From Caryophanales bacterium UBA4951 (GTDB lineage Bacteria > Bacillota_I > Bacilli_A > RFN20 > CAG-826), in the NCBI GenBank assembly GCA_002397465.1, contig DHAP01000046.1, positions 2,110-28,648 on the forward strand: 26,539 nt of DNA. Reading direction: 5' to 3'. This document shows positions 14,617 to 22,357 of the stretch, piece after piece. The position numbers and the translations under genes are program-made. Under the pieces are notes generated by a model that worked only from the letters and a program-made list of their open reading frames with translations, was not told the origin of the DNA and did no database searches. Every line of letters starts with the position of its first letter. Positions within the stretch are counted from its first letter, which is position 1.

Positions 14617-15592
14617 TTTTGCTGACCTCCTTGTAAGTGACTTTCTTGAGCCTTAGATACTTCTCTAATTTGTCGATGTCTTTCTTGTAGCTCGGCAGTT
14701 TGAGAATCAGCTGGCCGTAAACCTTTTCCTCGATGACTTTCGTGTCGGCATAATAGATGCTGACGAGGATGCCAGCCTCCTGGACGATGTTGGAGATGAT
14801 TGGGCTATCGACGTCGCCATTGAAGATGAGACGGATGAGTTTCTCATCGTCGAGCTTGGTGTTCACGTGCCCGGCGTAGATGAGCCTTTTGGCTATTTGG
14901 GTTTGGGGATTAAGGAAGACGTCGCTGAGATAGCCTTGCTCGACGATCTTGGCTTGGTCGATGATGGCGACCTTGTTGGAGATGTCCTCGATGACGCTCA
15001 TCTGATGGGAGATGATGATGATCGTGAGGCCGATCTCTTGATTTAACTGCTTTAACAAAGCAAGGATTTGCGAGGATGTTTCGGCGTCTAAGGCGGATGT
15101 TGCCTCATCGCAGAGGAGAACCTCAGGTTTGAGGGCCAAGGCTCTTGCGATGGCAACCCTTTGCTTTTGGCCGCCTGATAGTTCGGATGGATAAGATGAT
15201 TCTTTGTCCTCAAGCCCGACTTTCTTTAGGAGTTCGCGGCTTTTGGATTTATCCGGGTCTTTCTCGTCTCCGACCTCATAGGCGAGGTGGACGTTGTCGA
15301 GGGCGTTTCTTTGCTCTAGGAGTCCGAATCCCTGGAAGATCATCGCGATTTTCTCACGGGTCTTTTTGTCGGGTTTTGTCTCGTTTGAAGAAATAAGCTG
15401 GTCTTTGAAATAGATGCCCCCGGAGGTTGGCCTCTCTAGGCCATTGATGCATCTGACCAACGTGCTTTTGCCGGCACCGGAAAGGCCGAGTATTCCATAG
15501 ACATCGCCTTTTTCGATATCCAAAGAAATATCATCGAGGACGAGAGTGTCCCCGAATTTCTTCTGTAAGTGTTCGATTCTAAGAAGTGACAT
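14603..15592 (-). CDS. metN: Methionine ABC transporter ATPase MetN
   Basis: A 329-residue ABC ATPase. Walker A GLSGAGKST is at 36-44, the signature LSGGQ at 138-142, Walker B VLLCDEA at 158-164, and the switch region ends in IIIISHQMSV. The remaining 85 residues (about 245-329) form the NIL domain, an ACT-like fold that binds methionine and inhibits transport when internal methionine is high. That domain separates MetN from other amino-acid ABC ATPases. AGGAG lies 5 bases before the ATG. It is the first gene of the operon, directly behind a T-box leader, which gives a second layer of control by methionyl-tRNA charging. Confidence 0.96.
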   Translation of the reverse strand: MSLLRIEHLQKKFGDTLVLDDISLDIEKGDVYGILGLSGAGKSTLVRCINGLERPTSGGIYFKDQLISSNETKPDKKTREKIAMIFQGFGLLEQRNALDNVHLAYEVGDEKDPDKSKSRELLKKVGLEDKESSYPSELSGGQKQRVAIARALALKPEVLLCDEATSALDAETSSQILALLKQLNQEIGLTIIIISHQMSVIEDISNKVAIIDQAKIVEQGYLSDVFLNPQTQIAKRLIYAGHVNTKLDDEKLIRLIFNGDVDSPIISNIVQEAGILVSIYYADTKVIEEKVYGQLILKLPSYKKDIDKLEKYLRLKKVTYKEVSKNELV

Positions 15593-15599
15593 CGCTTCT

Positions 15600-15872
15600 C
15601 CTGACCGAGCGGATAAATATAAAACCCGCCCTTATTGCTAAGGACGGGTTGCTGGACCGTGTTACCACCTTGCTTTATCAAGATATCGCTACCTTGACCT
15701 TAATGAGTGCTATCACACTCTTGGCTGTTACGGGCTCCCCGTGATGGACTACATATCACCCATCAAGCTCCAAGGCCATGTTCGGCTTTCTCCGCCTTTC
15801 CCTTTTCACCACGTCAGGGAATTCTCTTAGCGCGTCGTTGGCTTACTCTTCCTTTTCAAAGCTTATGCGAGA
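15600..15872 (-). promoter_or_regulatory. T-box leader (tRNA-Met sensing) of metNIQ
   Basis: Read on the minus strand. The antiterminator has helix A1 from AAGG (15671-15668) and CCTT (15643-15640), helix A2 from ACGG (15660-15657) and CCGT (15647-15644), and between them a 7-base bulge UGGUAAC (15667-15661). This is the T-box bulge apart from one base (consensus UGGNACC). Its UGGU would pair with the 3' ACCA of an uncharged tRNA with discriminator A, as in tRNA-Met. The competing terminator pairs TAAGGACGGGTT (15639-15650) with AAAACCCGCCCTTA (15621-15634). In Stem I an AGTA element near 15847 and a GAAC followed by ATG (15779-15777) mark a predicted methionine specifier. Confidence 0.9.
15615..15650 (-). 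terminator. T-box-controlled terminator
   Basis: An 11-12-base GC-rich stem with a short loop, followed on the minus strand by TTTTATATTT. It uses the same bases (15640-15647) as the antiterminator, so only one of the two can form. It lies between the leader and metN. Confidence 0.88.
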
Positions 15873-15900
15873 ATTATCGTTGTGTTTTGCTAAAAGGCAA
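15873..15900 (-). promoter_or_regulatory. Promoter of the metNIQ T-box transcript
   Basis: On the minus strand TTGCCT (15900-15895) and GATAAT (15878-15873) lie 16 bases apart. The start would be near 15867, a few bases before the first leader structure. The -35 box overlaps nothing coding; the symporter gene ends at 15916. Confidence 0.6.
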
Positions 15901-15915
15901 GAAGAATTTGCAAGT

Positions 15916-17868
15916 TTAGAGGCTTGCGCGGATCTTTGAGGCTTTCTCCTGAAGGGCGTCATATTGCTTTTCAAGGCGTTCTTCCTCACGTTCTTCCTTA
16001 TCTTTCTTATCTTTGATCTTTTCTTCGTGTTTCGCTTTTTCTTCTTCACTCCAAGAAGCTTCCTTGGCCTGTTCTTTCTCAAGTTTGGCTTTGGCTTTTT
16101 CTTCCTTGATGGCTTCTTGCTTTTCCTTCTTGAGTTTGGCTTCGTTTTCTTTGGCCTCGCGTTTCTCGATGAAGGCTTTCTCTTCAGCTTCAAAGTCTTT
16201 GCCCTTCTTGAGGCATTGGACTTTGAGTTCGGCGATGCGGGCCTCTTCAGCCTCCGCTTGTGACTTCTCGTCTTCGAGGCGGAGCTTGGTCTCGCTATCG
16301 ACGTAGGGGACGCCGGCTTTCTCCGCGGCTTCTTTCTGGTGTTCGGCGATGGCCTTGTGGTCAAGCTTTGAGAACTTCTCGACGTTCATGAAGAGGAACA
16401 TCAAGAGGATCAAGACGCCACAGATGGCCTCTCCGCCGAAGAAGAGCCAGCTTAAGGCTGTCTTGGTGGCCTCGCTTTGGCCAGTGACGGCGGTGGCCGC
16501 GTCAGCGACGTAACCCGTCGCGGAGAGTAGTCCGTTGATGATGCCATTTGCGAGTCCGTTCATGCCGATCATGATGGAGCCATAGATGGACATCGTAAGA
16601 CCGTCGGTCCTGAATCCATACAAGGCTTCCTGATGGTCGAGGACGTCGCTCAATAAGGCTAAGGAGACGTACATGGCAGGGATGCTGCCGATGGCTTTGA
16701 TGACGAAGGCGGCGACGGAAATGTAGACGTTGCCCGCTCCGAAATAGACCCCGAGGAGTCCGCCGGCAATCGTGAGGATCGAGCCGAGGACAATGGAGTT
16801 GCCTTTGCCCAATTTCTTTGCCAAAGGCCAGGCAATCAGCATTCCTACGCCCGTTGGTATGGCTCCGACTGTGTTGATCAATGAGAGTATTCCGCCTCCG
16901 TATGAGGAGTTATAGACGGCCCCTCCGGCGGCTACGCTAGTGTCGGCAAACATCCACTGGGTGTAATAGGTTCCTGAGCAGTTCTTCAGCTGTCCGCCTA
17001 GTTGGTAGAGGAGGAAGAAGAGAAGGATGAACCACCAGTATTTGTCTTTGAGGCAGACCTTGGCTTGCTTAGCCATCGAGACAGAGGCGACCTTGCTTCT
17101 ATCGACGCCCAAAGAGAGATCCTCCTCGGTGATTCTTTCTCTTGTGAAATAGTATTCGATGAGGATGCCGATGGCGGTGACGAGTATCAGGGCGATCATG
17201 AAGATGCGCCAGGCGTTATAGGAGGCTAAGCGGTCGCCATCTTTGAAGAGAAGACTCTGGAACAACGGGAAGACCATGTTGCAGCCAAGGCCGACCGCGG
17301 CTAGGCCTGAGGCGTTGGAGGCGACGGCGAGCATCCCGCGGTGGCTTTGGTTTCTCGTGGAGAGATTGACCATGGCGGAATGGGAGACGTAATAGAAAGG
17401 ATAAGCGACCGCATAATAGAGGTTATAGCCAATCGCGACGAATATCAGGGTCAGCATCGAGTTATTGAGCGAAGCATCGTCATTTGGATAAGGGGCGAAG
17501 AACAAAAGGAAGATCGCGACGGCGAGCATCGGGATCGATAAAAGCAAAAGAGGCCTGGCCTTGCCAGCCTTGCTTCTGGTCTTAGCCATGATCTTGCCTA
17601 CTAAGAGATTACCGATGATGACGCAGATGACGGAGACGATAGGCAATAAGACCGAGAAAGTCTTGGCCCAGCTTGTGAGGTTCAAAACGTCGGTGTAGTA
17701 CTTATTGAGGTAGCCGTTAAGGATGGCGTTGGAGAAGATGGCCAAAGCCGGTCCCACCAAATAGCCAAGCGCGCCTTCTGGGAAGAGCTTGACGTTCGCG
17801 GATTTGATCTTGCTTGAAAGGATGGGATTGTCGAAAAAGCTGGCCTTCGTCTTCTTTGCTTCGTTCAT
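15916..17868 (-). CDS. GPH-family sugar:cation symporter with long charged C-terminal tail
   Basis: A 650-residue protein. Residues about 25-495 form a twelve-helix transporter of the glycoside-pentoside-hexuronide family (MFS_2). The N-terminal loop NLLVGKIMAKTRSKAGKARP is the family's cytoplasmic loop, and SVIPAMY-like IGSIPAMYVSLALLSDVLDH plus YGFRTDGL in the second half are typical. It probably imports xylosides or xylo-oligosaccharides, judged from the xyl genes beside it. Residues 495-650 form a cytoplasmic tail rich in Lys and Glu. The first half of that tail (EEARIAELKVQCLKKGKDFE) recurs in related transporters; the last 75 residues are nearly all charged and probably coiled coil. GAGGAAA precedes the ATG. 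A terminator separates it from xylB, so it is a separate transcript. Confidence 0.88.
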   Translation of the reverse strand: MNEAKKTKASFFDNPILSSKIKSANVKLFPEGALGYLVGPALAIFSNAILNGYLNKYYTDVLNLTSWAKTFSVLLPIVSVICVIIGNLLVGKIMAKTRSKAGKARPLLLLSIPMLAVAIFLLFFAPYPNDDASLNNSMLTLIFVAIGYNLYYAVAYPFYYVSHSAMVNLSTRNQSHRGMLAVASNASGLAAVGLGCNMVFPLFQSLLFKDGDRLASYNAWRIFMIALILVTAIGILIEYYFTRERITEEDLSLGVDRSKVASVSMAKQAKVCLKDKYWWFILLFFLLYQLGGQLKNCSGTYYTQWMFADTSVAAGGAVYNSSYGGGILSLINTVGAIPTGVGMLIAWPLAKKLGKGNSIVLGSILTIAGGLLGVYFGAGNVYISVAAFVIKAIGSIPAMYVSLALLSDVLDHQEALYGFRTDGLTMSIYGSIMIGMNGLANGIINGLLSATGYVADAATAVTGQSEATKTALSWLFFGGEAICGVLILLMFLFMNVEKFSKLDHKAIAEHQKEAAEKAGVPYVDSETKLRLEDEKSQAEAEEARIAELKVQCLKKGKDFEAEEKAFIEKREAKENEAKLKKEKQEAIKEEKAKAKLEKEQAKEASWSEEEKAKHEEKIKDKKDKEEREEERLEKQYDALQEKASKIRASL

Positions 17869-17945
17869 AGATGTTTCCTCATTTATAACTTATCACTTAT
17901 GGATATAGTTAATCGCTTATTTGACATAAACTGTCAGATTTTCGT
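17869..17945 (-). promoter_or_regulatory. Symporter promoter region with palindrome TGACA-N5-TGTCA
   Basis: TGACA (17922-17926) and TGTCA (17932-17936) form a perfect inverted repeat with a 5-base spacer in the upstream region of the symporter gene. Several AT-rich -10-like boxes lie between it and the ATG, none with a clear -35 partner. The position suits an operator. No regulator is assigned. Confidence 0.35.
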
Positions 17946-17972
17946 AAAAAACAGCAGTTTACGCTGAACTGC
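17946..17972 (-). terminator. Terminator after xylB
   Basis: On the minus strand GCAGTT (17972-17967) pairs with AACTGC (17959-17954), loop 7 bases, then TG and six T residues. It ends the xylA-GH43-xylB transcript 10 bases after the xylB stop. Confidence 0.8.
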
Positions 17973-17981
17973 CGTGTCTAT

Positions 17982-19454
17982 TTACTGGATTTTGTAGAAC
18001 TCTTTCAAGGACGGGTAGAGTTTTTTGAACTTCCGATACCTCTCTTCGTATTCTTTGGCGAGGGATGGGATCGGATGGGTGGTCTCCTCGGGCTGGATGA
18101 GGCTTTCGGCCTCTTCCAAACTCTTATAGATCCCATCGTGATAAAGACATAAGACCGCCATGCCATATGAGGCTCCGGCGTCTTCGCCGACCAAGGACAA
18201 GTCGACATTCAAAACGTTCGCGAGGATCTTCCTCCAAACAGCGATGCGGCTTCCTCCGCCAGTGAGGTGGCACGAGGTTATTTTGTTCCCGAGTTCCTGC
18301 ATCTTGATGAAGGAATCCTTGAGGGCAAAGGCCACGCCTTCCATGACGGCCAAGGAGAGGTCCTCTCTTTTGTTGGATAAGCTGATGCCGACGAAGGCGC
18401 CTCTCGCGTCTGGGTCGTTGATCGGGCTTCTTTCCCCCATGAGATACGGCAAGAAGTAGACGTTGTTGTGCCCGAGTTTGTTCGGGGCGATCCTAAGTTC
18501 TTCGCCTTTATAGTCTTTTGATAGATAGATGTCTTCATAAAGCCACTTAAGACAGGAGGCGCTGGATAAGGAGCAGGCCAATAGGGAATAGCCCCCATCG
18601 CCTCCTAGAAATGAGTGGATGGCCCCAGAAGGATCGTAACTATATTTGTCTAGGGATAGATAAATGGTCCCTGAGGTTCCTAAGGAGATGTTGACGGCCC
18701 CATTGCCCACGACGCCTGAGCCCAAGGCCGCGGCGGCGTTATCGGCGGCGCCCGCCAAAACGAAGACGGGGTTCTTGTAGCCTAAAGACAAGGCAAGCTC
18801 ATTATGGATGTAACCGACTTTGTCATAAGAGTCATGGAGCGATGGAAGCATTTCTTCCTTGATGCCCAATAGCCTCATCATGAAGTCGGACCATTTCTTG
18901 GTCTTTGGATTAAGAATCAGGGTGCCGGAGGCATCGGAATAGTCGGTTGAATAAACGCCGGTGAGGCGGTGGACGATGTAGTCTTTCGGAAGCATCACAT
19001 GGGCGATCTTTTGATAGAGTTCCGGCTCATTCTTTTTCATCCAAAGGATCTTGGGGGCGGTGAAGCCTGGATAGGCGATGTTGCCGGTCTCCGAGATTAT
19101 CTTGTCTTTGCCGATCTCGCCATTGAGGTATTCACATTCCTCGACGCTTCTGGAGTCGTTCCAAAGGATGGCCCTTCTGACTGGCTTGTCGTTTTTATCA
19201 AGGGCCACGAGTCCATGCATCTGGCCTCCGATGGATAGTCCTTTGACGGCGGCTTTCTCTTCATCGGTCGCGATGTCTTTGAGGCCTTTTTTGAAAGCCT
19301 CCCACCAGTCGAGCGGGTCTTGCTCGCTGTAGCCTGGCTTATCGAGATATAGAGGGTAATGCTCGGGAAGGTTCCTCACGATCAAACCAGTCTCATCGAC
19401 GAGAGAAAGCTTGAGGGCACTGGTGCCTAAATCGCAGCCGATGTAATAATTCAT
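17982..19454 (-). CDS. xylB: Xylulokinase
   Basis: A 490-residue FGGY-family sugar kinase, normal length. It phosphorylates D-xylulose to xylulose 5-phosphate with ATP. The phosphate-1 loop is GCDLGTSALK at 6-15. GGQMHG at 76-81 is the xylulokinase substrate segment with Met79 and His80. The catalytic base is Asp238 in LAGAADNAAAALGSG, and GTSGTIYLS follows. The adenosine loop is TGGGSR near 405-410. It directly follows the GH43 gene with two bases between them, and AAGGAG lies about 6 bases before its ATG, inside that gene. Together with xylose isomerase it completes entry of xylose into the pentose phosphate pathway. Confidence 0.95.
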   Translation of the reverse strand: MNYYIGCDLGTSALKLSLVDETGLIVRNLPEHYPLYLDKPGYSEQDPLDWWEAFKKGLKDIATDEEKAAVKGLSIGGQMHGLVALDKNDKPVRRAILWNDSRSVEECEYLNGEIGKDKIISETGNIAYPGFTAPKILWMKKNEPELYQKIAHVMLPKDYIVHRLTGVYSTDYSDASGTLILNPKTKKWSDFMMRLLGIKEEMLPSLHDSYDKVGYIHNELALSLGYKNPVFVLAGAADNAAAALGSGVVGNGAVNISLGTSGTIYLSLDKYSYDPSGAIHSFLGGDGGYSLLACSLSSASCLKWLYEDIYLSKDYKGEELRIAPNKLGHNNVYFLPYLMGERSPINDPDARGAFVGISLSNKREDLSLAVMEGVAFALKDSFIKMQELGNKITSCHLTGGGSRIAVWRKILANVLNVDLSLVGEDAGASYGMAVLCLYHDGIYKSLEEAESLIQPEETTHPIPSLAKEYEERYRKFKKLYPSLKEFYKIQ

Positions 19455-19456
19455 AA

Positions 19457-20920
19457 CTACTCCTTGTTGATGCTGAAACTATAGAAGGATGAATGCCCTT
19501 TTCCTTTGAAGACGAGGTAGAGCGGCTTGGTGCCGCTTAACGGTTCGATCTTGTCGGATGAATAGACGTTCTTGCCCTTCTTTTTATCGACTTTAATTGA
19601 GCCGATCTTGATGGAGTCCAAGCTGTCTTTTATCTCGATTTCACCTCTGAATGAACCAGATAGGGTAACGGAGATTGAGCTGGGATTTGCAAAGGAAAAG
19701 TATTTATATCCCACCTTTGTGCCATCCCCGCAGTTAGCGATGTATTGGTCTTCGCCTTCTAATTCATCGGCTCCATCCTGAGTGAAATATGGGTGGTTCT
19801 TCCTGAGGCATTTCATCTTGAGAAAGCCATAGAAGAAGGCGCCGTTTTTGCCCATGAGGTTGCAGGCGATGTAGGCGGGATATTCGCCCTCGCCTTTTAA
19901 AGGTCCGCCATTAAGGCCACATGATGTGACTTCATGCTGGGCGAAATTGCCATCAGGGTTTCTGATGAGCTTCTCCGCACAGCCTTGCCTCGAGTATTGT
20001 TTGAGGTTGGTCTGGCGGTGGTAGAAGACATAATATTCGCCATTGATGAATTCGATTGATCCATGGGTGTTGCCCGTGTAATTGATCGCGTCTATTTTCT
20101 TTCTTCCGTCTAAGCCAATGTCCCCAATTGAGACGAGCGTGCCGCCATAGCTGAAACCATGGGTTGGGCTATCGCTTCTCGCATAGCAAAGCTCATGGCC
20201 TAAGGCTGAGGAATAGATGAAGTAATAAACGCCTTCGAACTTCCTCATGCTGGAGGCCTCGAAGAAGACGTGCTCGCCATATTCTTTGGTCTCCCTGGAG
20301 GGGACCCCAATAAAGGTCGGGCCGTTTTTAACGGTCAACATATCGTCCTCAAGCTCATAACACATCGGGCCTTTGTCGGTGGCCTTCCAGCCATGTTGGA
20401 TGAAAGGGTTGTTGATCTTGGGCCCAAAGCCAGAGTAGAGATAGACCTTGCCATCGTCGTCTTTGAAAACGCCAGGGTCAAAACTCTTGAGTTCGCCATC
20501 CTTCATTCCGACGTCAACGCCATCTTGGTAGTGGACGGCGCCATAGTAGATGAAGGGTCCGCTTGGCTTAGCTGAGACGGCGACCCTGATTCTATTGTCG
20601 TAAGGGTGTGACGCCCCCACGAAGAAATACAAATAGTAACGGCCGTCCTTTCCCTGGACGACATCCGGGGCCCACATCGAGATCTTGGATGAGTGATACG
20701 GGGGGACGCTTTTCTTCTCGAAGATGACGCCTTCGTATCGCCAGTCCGAAAGATCGTCGACTGGAGCGGAATAGCTTATATAGTCATTTAGGCAGAACCC
20801 CATTCCATCGAATTTGTCATGGGATCCATATATGTAGACTCGCCCATCAAAGACATGAGGCTCACCATCAGGTATGTACTCACGGGAAGGAAGATATGGA
20901 TTAAAAGCTTGCCTCTTCAT
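19457..20920 (-). CDS. Glycoside hydrolase family 43 with C-terminal CBM6-like domain (cytoplasmic beta-xylosidase/arabinofuranosidase)
   Basis: A 487-residue enzyme. The five-blade propeller carries the three expected acidic residues of GH43: base Asp18 (IPDGEPH), pKa modulator Asp148 (SFDPGVF), and acid Glu221 (FFEASSMR). SMWAPDVV at 81-88 is another family block. Residues about 385-487 resemble CBM6, with VGYKYFSFANPSSI, a IGSIKVD strand and PLYLVFKGKG. There is no signal peptide, so it acts inside the cell on imported oligosaccharides, probably releasing xylose or arabinose. Xylose isomerase and xylulokinase on either side argue for xylosidase. Family 43 mixes both activities, so substrate is inferred. 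No clear ribosome site; it is 9 bases after xylA. Confidence 0.9.
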   Translation of the reverse strand: MKRQAFNPYLPSREYIPDGEPHVFDGRVYIYGSHDKFDGMGFCLNDYISYSAPVDDLSDWRYEGVIFEKKSVPPYHSSKISMWAPDVVQGKDGRYYLYFFVGASHPYDNRIRVAVSAKPSGPFIYYGAVHYQDGVDVGMKDGELKSFDPGVFKDDDGKVYLYSGFGPKINNPFIQHGWKATDKGPMCYELEDDMLTVKNGPTFIGVPSRETKEYGEHVFFEASSMRKFEGVYYFIYSSALGHELCYARSDSPTHGFSYGGTLVSIGDIGLDGRKKIDAINYTGNTHGSIEFINGEYYVFYHRQTNLKQYSRQGCAEKLIRNPDGNFAQHEVTSCGLNGGPLKGEGEYPAYIACNLMGKNGAFFYGFLKMKCLRKNHPYFTQDGADELEGEDQYIANCGDGTKVGYKYFSFANPSSISVTLSGSFRGEIEIKDSLDSIKIGSIKVDKKKGKNVYSSDKIEPLSGTKPLYLVFKGKGHSSFYSFSINKE

Positions 20921-20929
20921 TCTTTTAGT

Positions 20930-22237
20930 TTAGTCCTTGAAGAGGATTTCGTTGAGCACCGATTCAAGATATTCCTGGTGGCCGGAGTCGACTTTGACGT
21001 CAGCCTTCTCAAGGGCGTGGGCGGCAAGTGAGTCAAAGTCCTCTTTGCCTTCGACGATGCTCTTGCCAAGGCCTTTGGTGTAGGAGGAGTATCTATTCTC
21101 GACAAACTCGTCGATTCTTCCGTCTTTCTTGATGGCGTCGGCTTTCCTTAAGCCTAAGGCAAAGGCATCCATGCCGGCGATGTAGCTCAAGAGAATATCT
21201 TCGAAGGTGTTGGATTGTCTTCTCGCTTTGGCGTCGAAGTTAAGTCCGCCGGTGGTGAAGCCGCCAGCCTTCAATATCTCATACATGGCAAGGGTGGTGC
21301 TATAGACGTCAGTCGGGAACTGGTCGGTGTCCCAGCCAAGGAACAAGTCGCCTTGGTTGGAGTCGATGGATCCGAAGACGCCGTTTATGGCGGCGGTTCT
21401 GATCTCATGCTGGAAGGTGTGGCCAGCGAGAGTGGCATGGTTGGCCTCGATGTTCATTTTGAAGTCTTTCTCAAGGCCATACTTCCTTAAGAAGTTGCAG
21501 CAGGTGGCCACGTCAAAGTCATATTGATGCTTGGTTGGCTCTTTTGGTTTCGGTTCGATGTAGAACTGGCCTTTGAATCCGATCTTGTGGGCATAGTCGA
21601 CCGCCATGTGCATGAAACGGGCAAGGTTATCGATCTCAAGGCCCATATCGGTGTTGAGCAAAGTGTCATATCCTTCACGTCCGCCCCAGAAAACGTAGCC
21701 TTCGGCGCCCAATTTCTTGGCGGCGTCGAGTCCGCACTTAACTTTCAAAGCGGCGCGGGCGAAGACTTCGGCGTTGGGCGAAGTCGAAGCGCCCGCCATG
21801 AACACTGGCTCGGAGAACATGTTGACGGTTACCCAAAGAGGATGGATGTTGGTGCCATCTTGTTTCTGAGATAAATAGGAAACCATCGCCTCAAAGTTCT
21901 TTTTGAAGACTTTCGGGTCCTTGTCGCCCGGAGCGATGTCGACGTCGTGGAAGCAATAGAACTCGATTCCGAGTTTTTTCATGAGCTCGAAGGCGAAGTC
22001 GGCCTTCTTCTCATACATGGCCATTCCGGATAGTCCAAAGGTCTTGTCCATCGTGTCCCCGCCGAACATGTCAGTTCCGGAGGCATTGATGGTGTGCCAG
22101 TAGGATAAGGCGAAGCGGAGTTGGTCCTTCATCGATTTTCCTTCGATGATCTCCTCTGGGTTGTAGTACTTGAAAGCGAAGGGCTCTTTGCTCTTCGGCT
22201 CATATTTGATGATGTCGACATCCTTGTAGTTTTTCAT
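20930..22237 (-). CDS. xylA: Xylose isomerase
   Basis: A 435-residue TIM-barrel enzyme, normal length for the class II type. It converts D-xylose to D-xylulose. The conserved His and Asp of the FHDVD motif are His97 and Asp100. GGREGYDTLLNTDM (185-198) is a family signature. Metal ligands are Glu228 in EPKPKEP, Glu264 and His267 in NIEANHATL, and later Asp residues in GSIDSNQGD and the C-terminal WDTDQFPTD. It is the first gene of the xylA-GH43-xylB operon. Upstream is a perfect 14-base palindrome (22247-22260) and no ribosome site at normal spacing. AAGGAAA lies on the far side of that palindrome. An AraC regulator is divergent. Confidence 0.97.
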   Translation of the reverse strand: MKNYKDVDIIKYEPKSKEPFAFKYYNPEEIIEGKSMKDQLRFALSYWHTINASGTDMFGGDTMDKTFGLSGMAMYEKKADFAFELMKKLGIEFYCFHDVDIAPGDKDPKVFKKNFEAMVSYLSQKQDGTNIHPLWVTVNMFSEPVFMAGASTSPNAEVFARAALKVKCGLDAAKKLGAEGYVFWGGREGYDTLLNTDMGLEIDNLARFMHMAVDYAHKIGFKGQFYIEPKPKEPTKHQYDFDVATCCNFLRKYGLEKDFKMNIEANHATLAGHTFQHEIRTAAINGVFGSIDSNQGDLFLGWDTDQFPTDVYSTTLAMYEILKAGGFTTGGLNFDAKARRQSNTFEDILLSYIAGMDAFALGLRKADAIKKDGRIDEFVENRYSSYTKGLGKSIVEGKEDFDSLAAHALEKADVKVDSGHQEYLESVLNEILFKD

Positions 22238-22246
22238 TGTGAATTC

Positions 22247-22260
22247 GTGGCTATAGCCAC
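22247..22260. promoter_or_regulatory. Palindrome GTGGCTATAGCCAC before xylA
   Basis: A perfect 14-base palindrome nine bases before the xylA ATG. It may be a protein operator or, in the mRNA, a 5-base hairpin with a TATA loop. If the hairpin forms, AAGGAAA just upstream comes to about normal Shine-Dalgarno distance from the start codon. Confidence 0.45.
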
Positions 22261-22284
22261 TTTCCTTTGTCTCAATGTTAATTA

Positions 22285-22298
22285 TGAAAGGGCTTTCT
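22285..22298. promoter_or_regulatory. cre-like palindrome in the xylA/araC-type divergent region
   Basis: TGAAAGGGCTTTCT matches the catabolite-responsive-element pattern (TGAAAGCGCTTTCA) at 12 of 14 bases, including both 5-base arms, but lacks the central CG. It overlaps a minus-strand CATAAT (22286-22281) that could be the xylA -10 box. CcpA or another LacI-family repressor could bind here. This is pattern matching only. Confidence 0.4.
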
Positions 22299-22317
22299 TA
22301 AAAGATACCTCTTAATA

Positions 22318-22323
22318 TATAAT
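22318..22323 (+). promoter_or_regulatory. -10 box of AraC-type regulator gene
   Basis: A perfect TATAAT 34 bases before the start codon. The -35 region overlaps the cre-like palindrome and is weak (TTCTTA at 22295-22300, 17 bases upstream). Confidence 0.5.
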
Positions 22324-22357
22324 GGACAAAAGTTAAGCATAAGGAGATACTGAAAAC

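Noticed and set aside
15600..15872. S-box (SAM) riboswitch upstream of the methionine transporter
   Set aside because: The T-box bulge, both antiterminator helices and the competing terminator are all present; no S-box core was seen.
15843..16364. Arg/Lys-rich protein on the minus strand, overlapping the symporter end
   Set aside because: It is another frame of the charged tail coding sequence (AAG/GAA repeats), with no ribosome site.
15916..16400. Tandem repeat in the symporter tail
   Set aside because: The Lys/Glu-rich codons look repetitive but no unit of fixed length recurs; it is low complexity rather than a repeat array.
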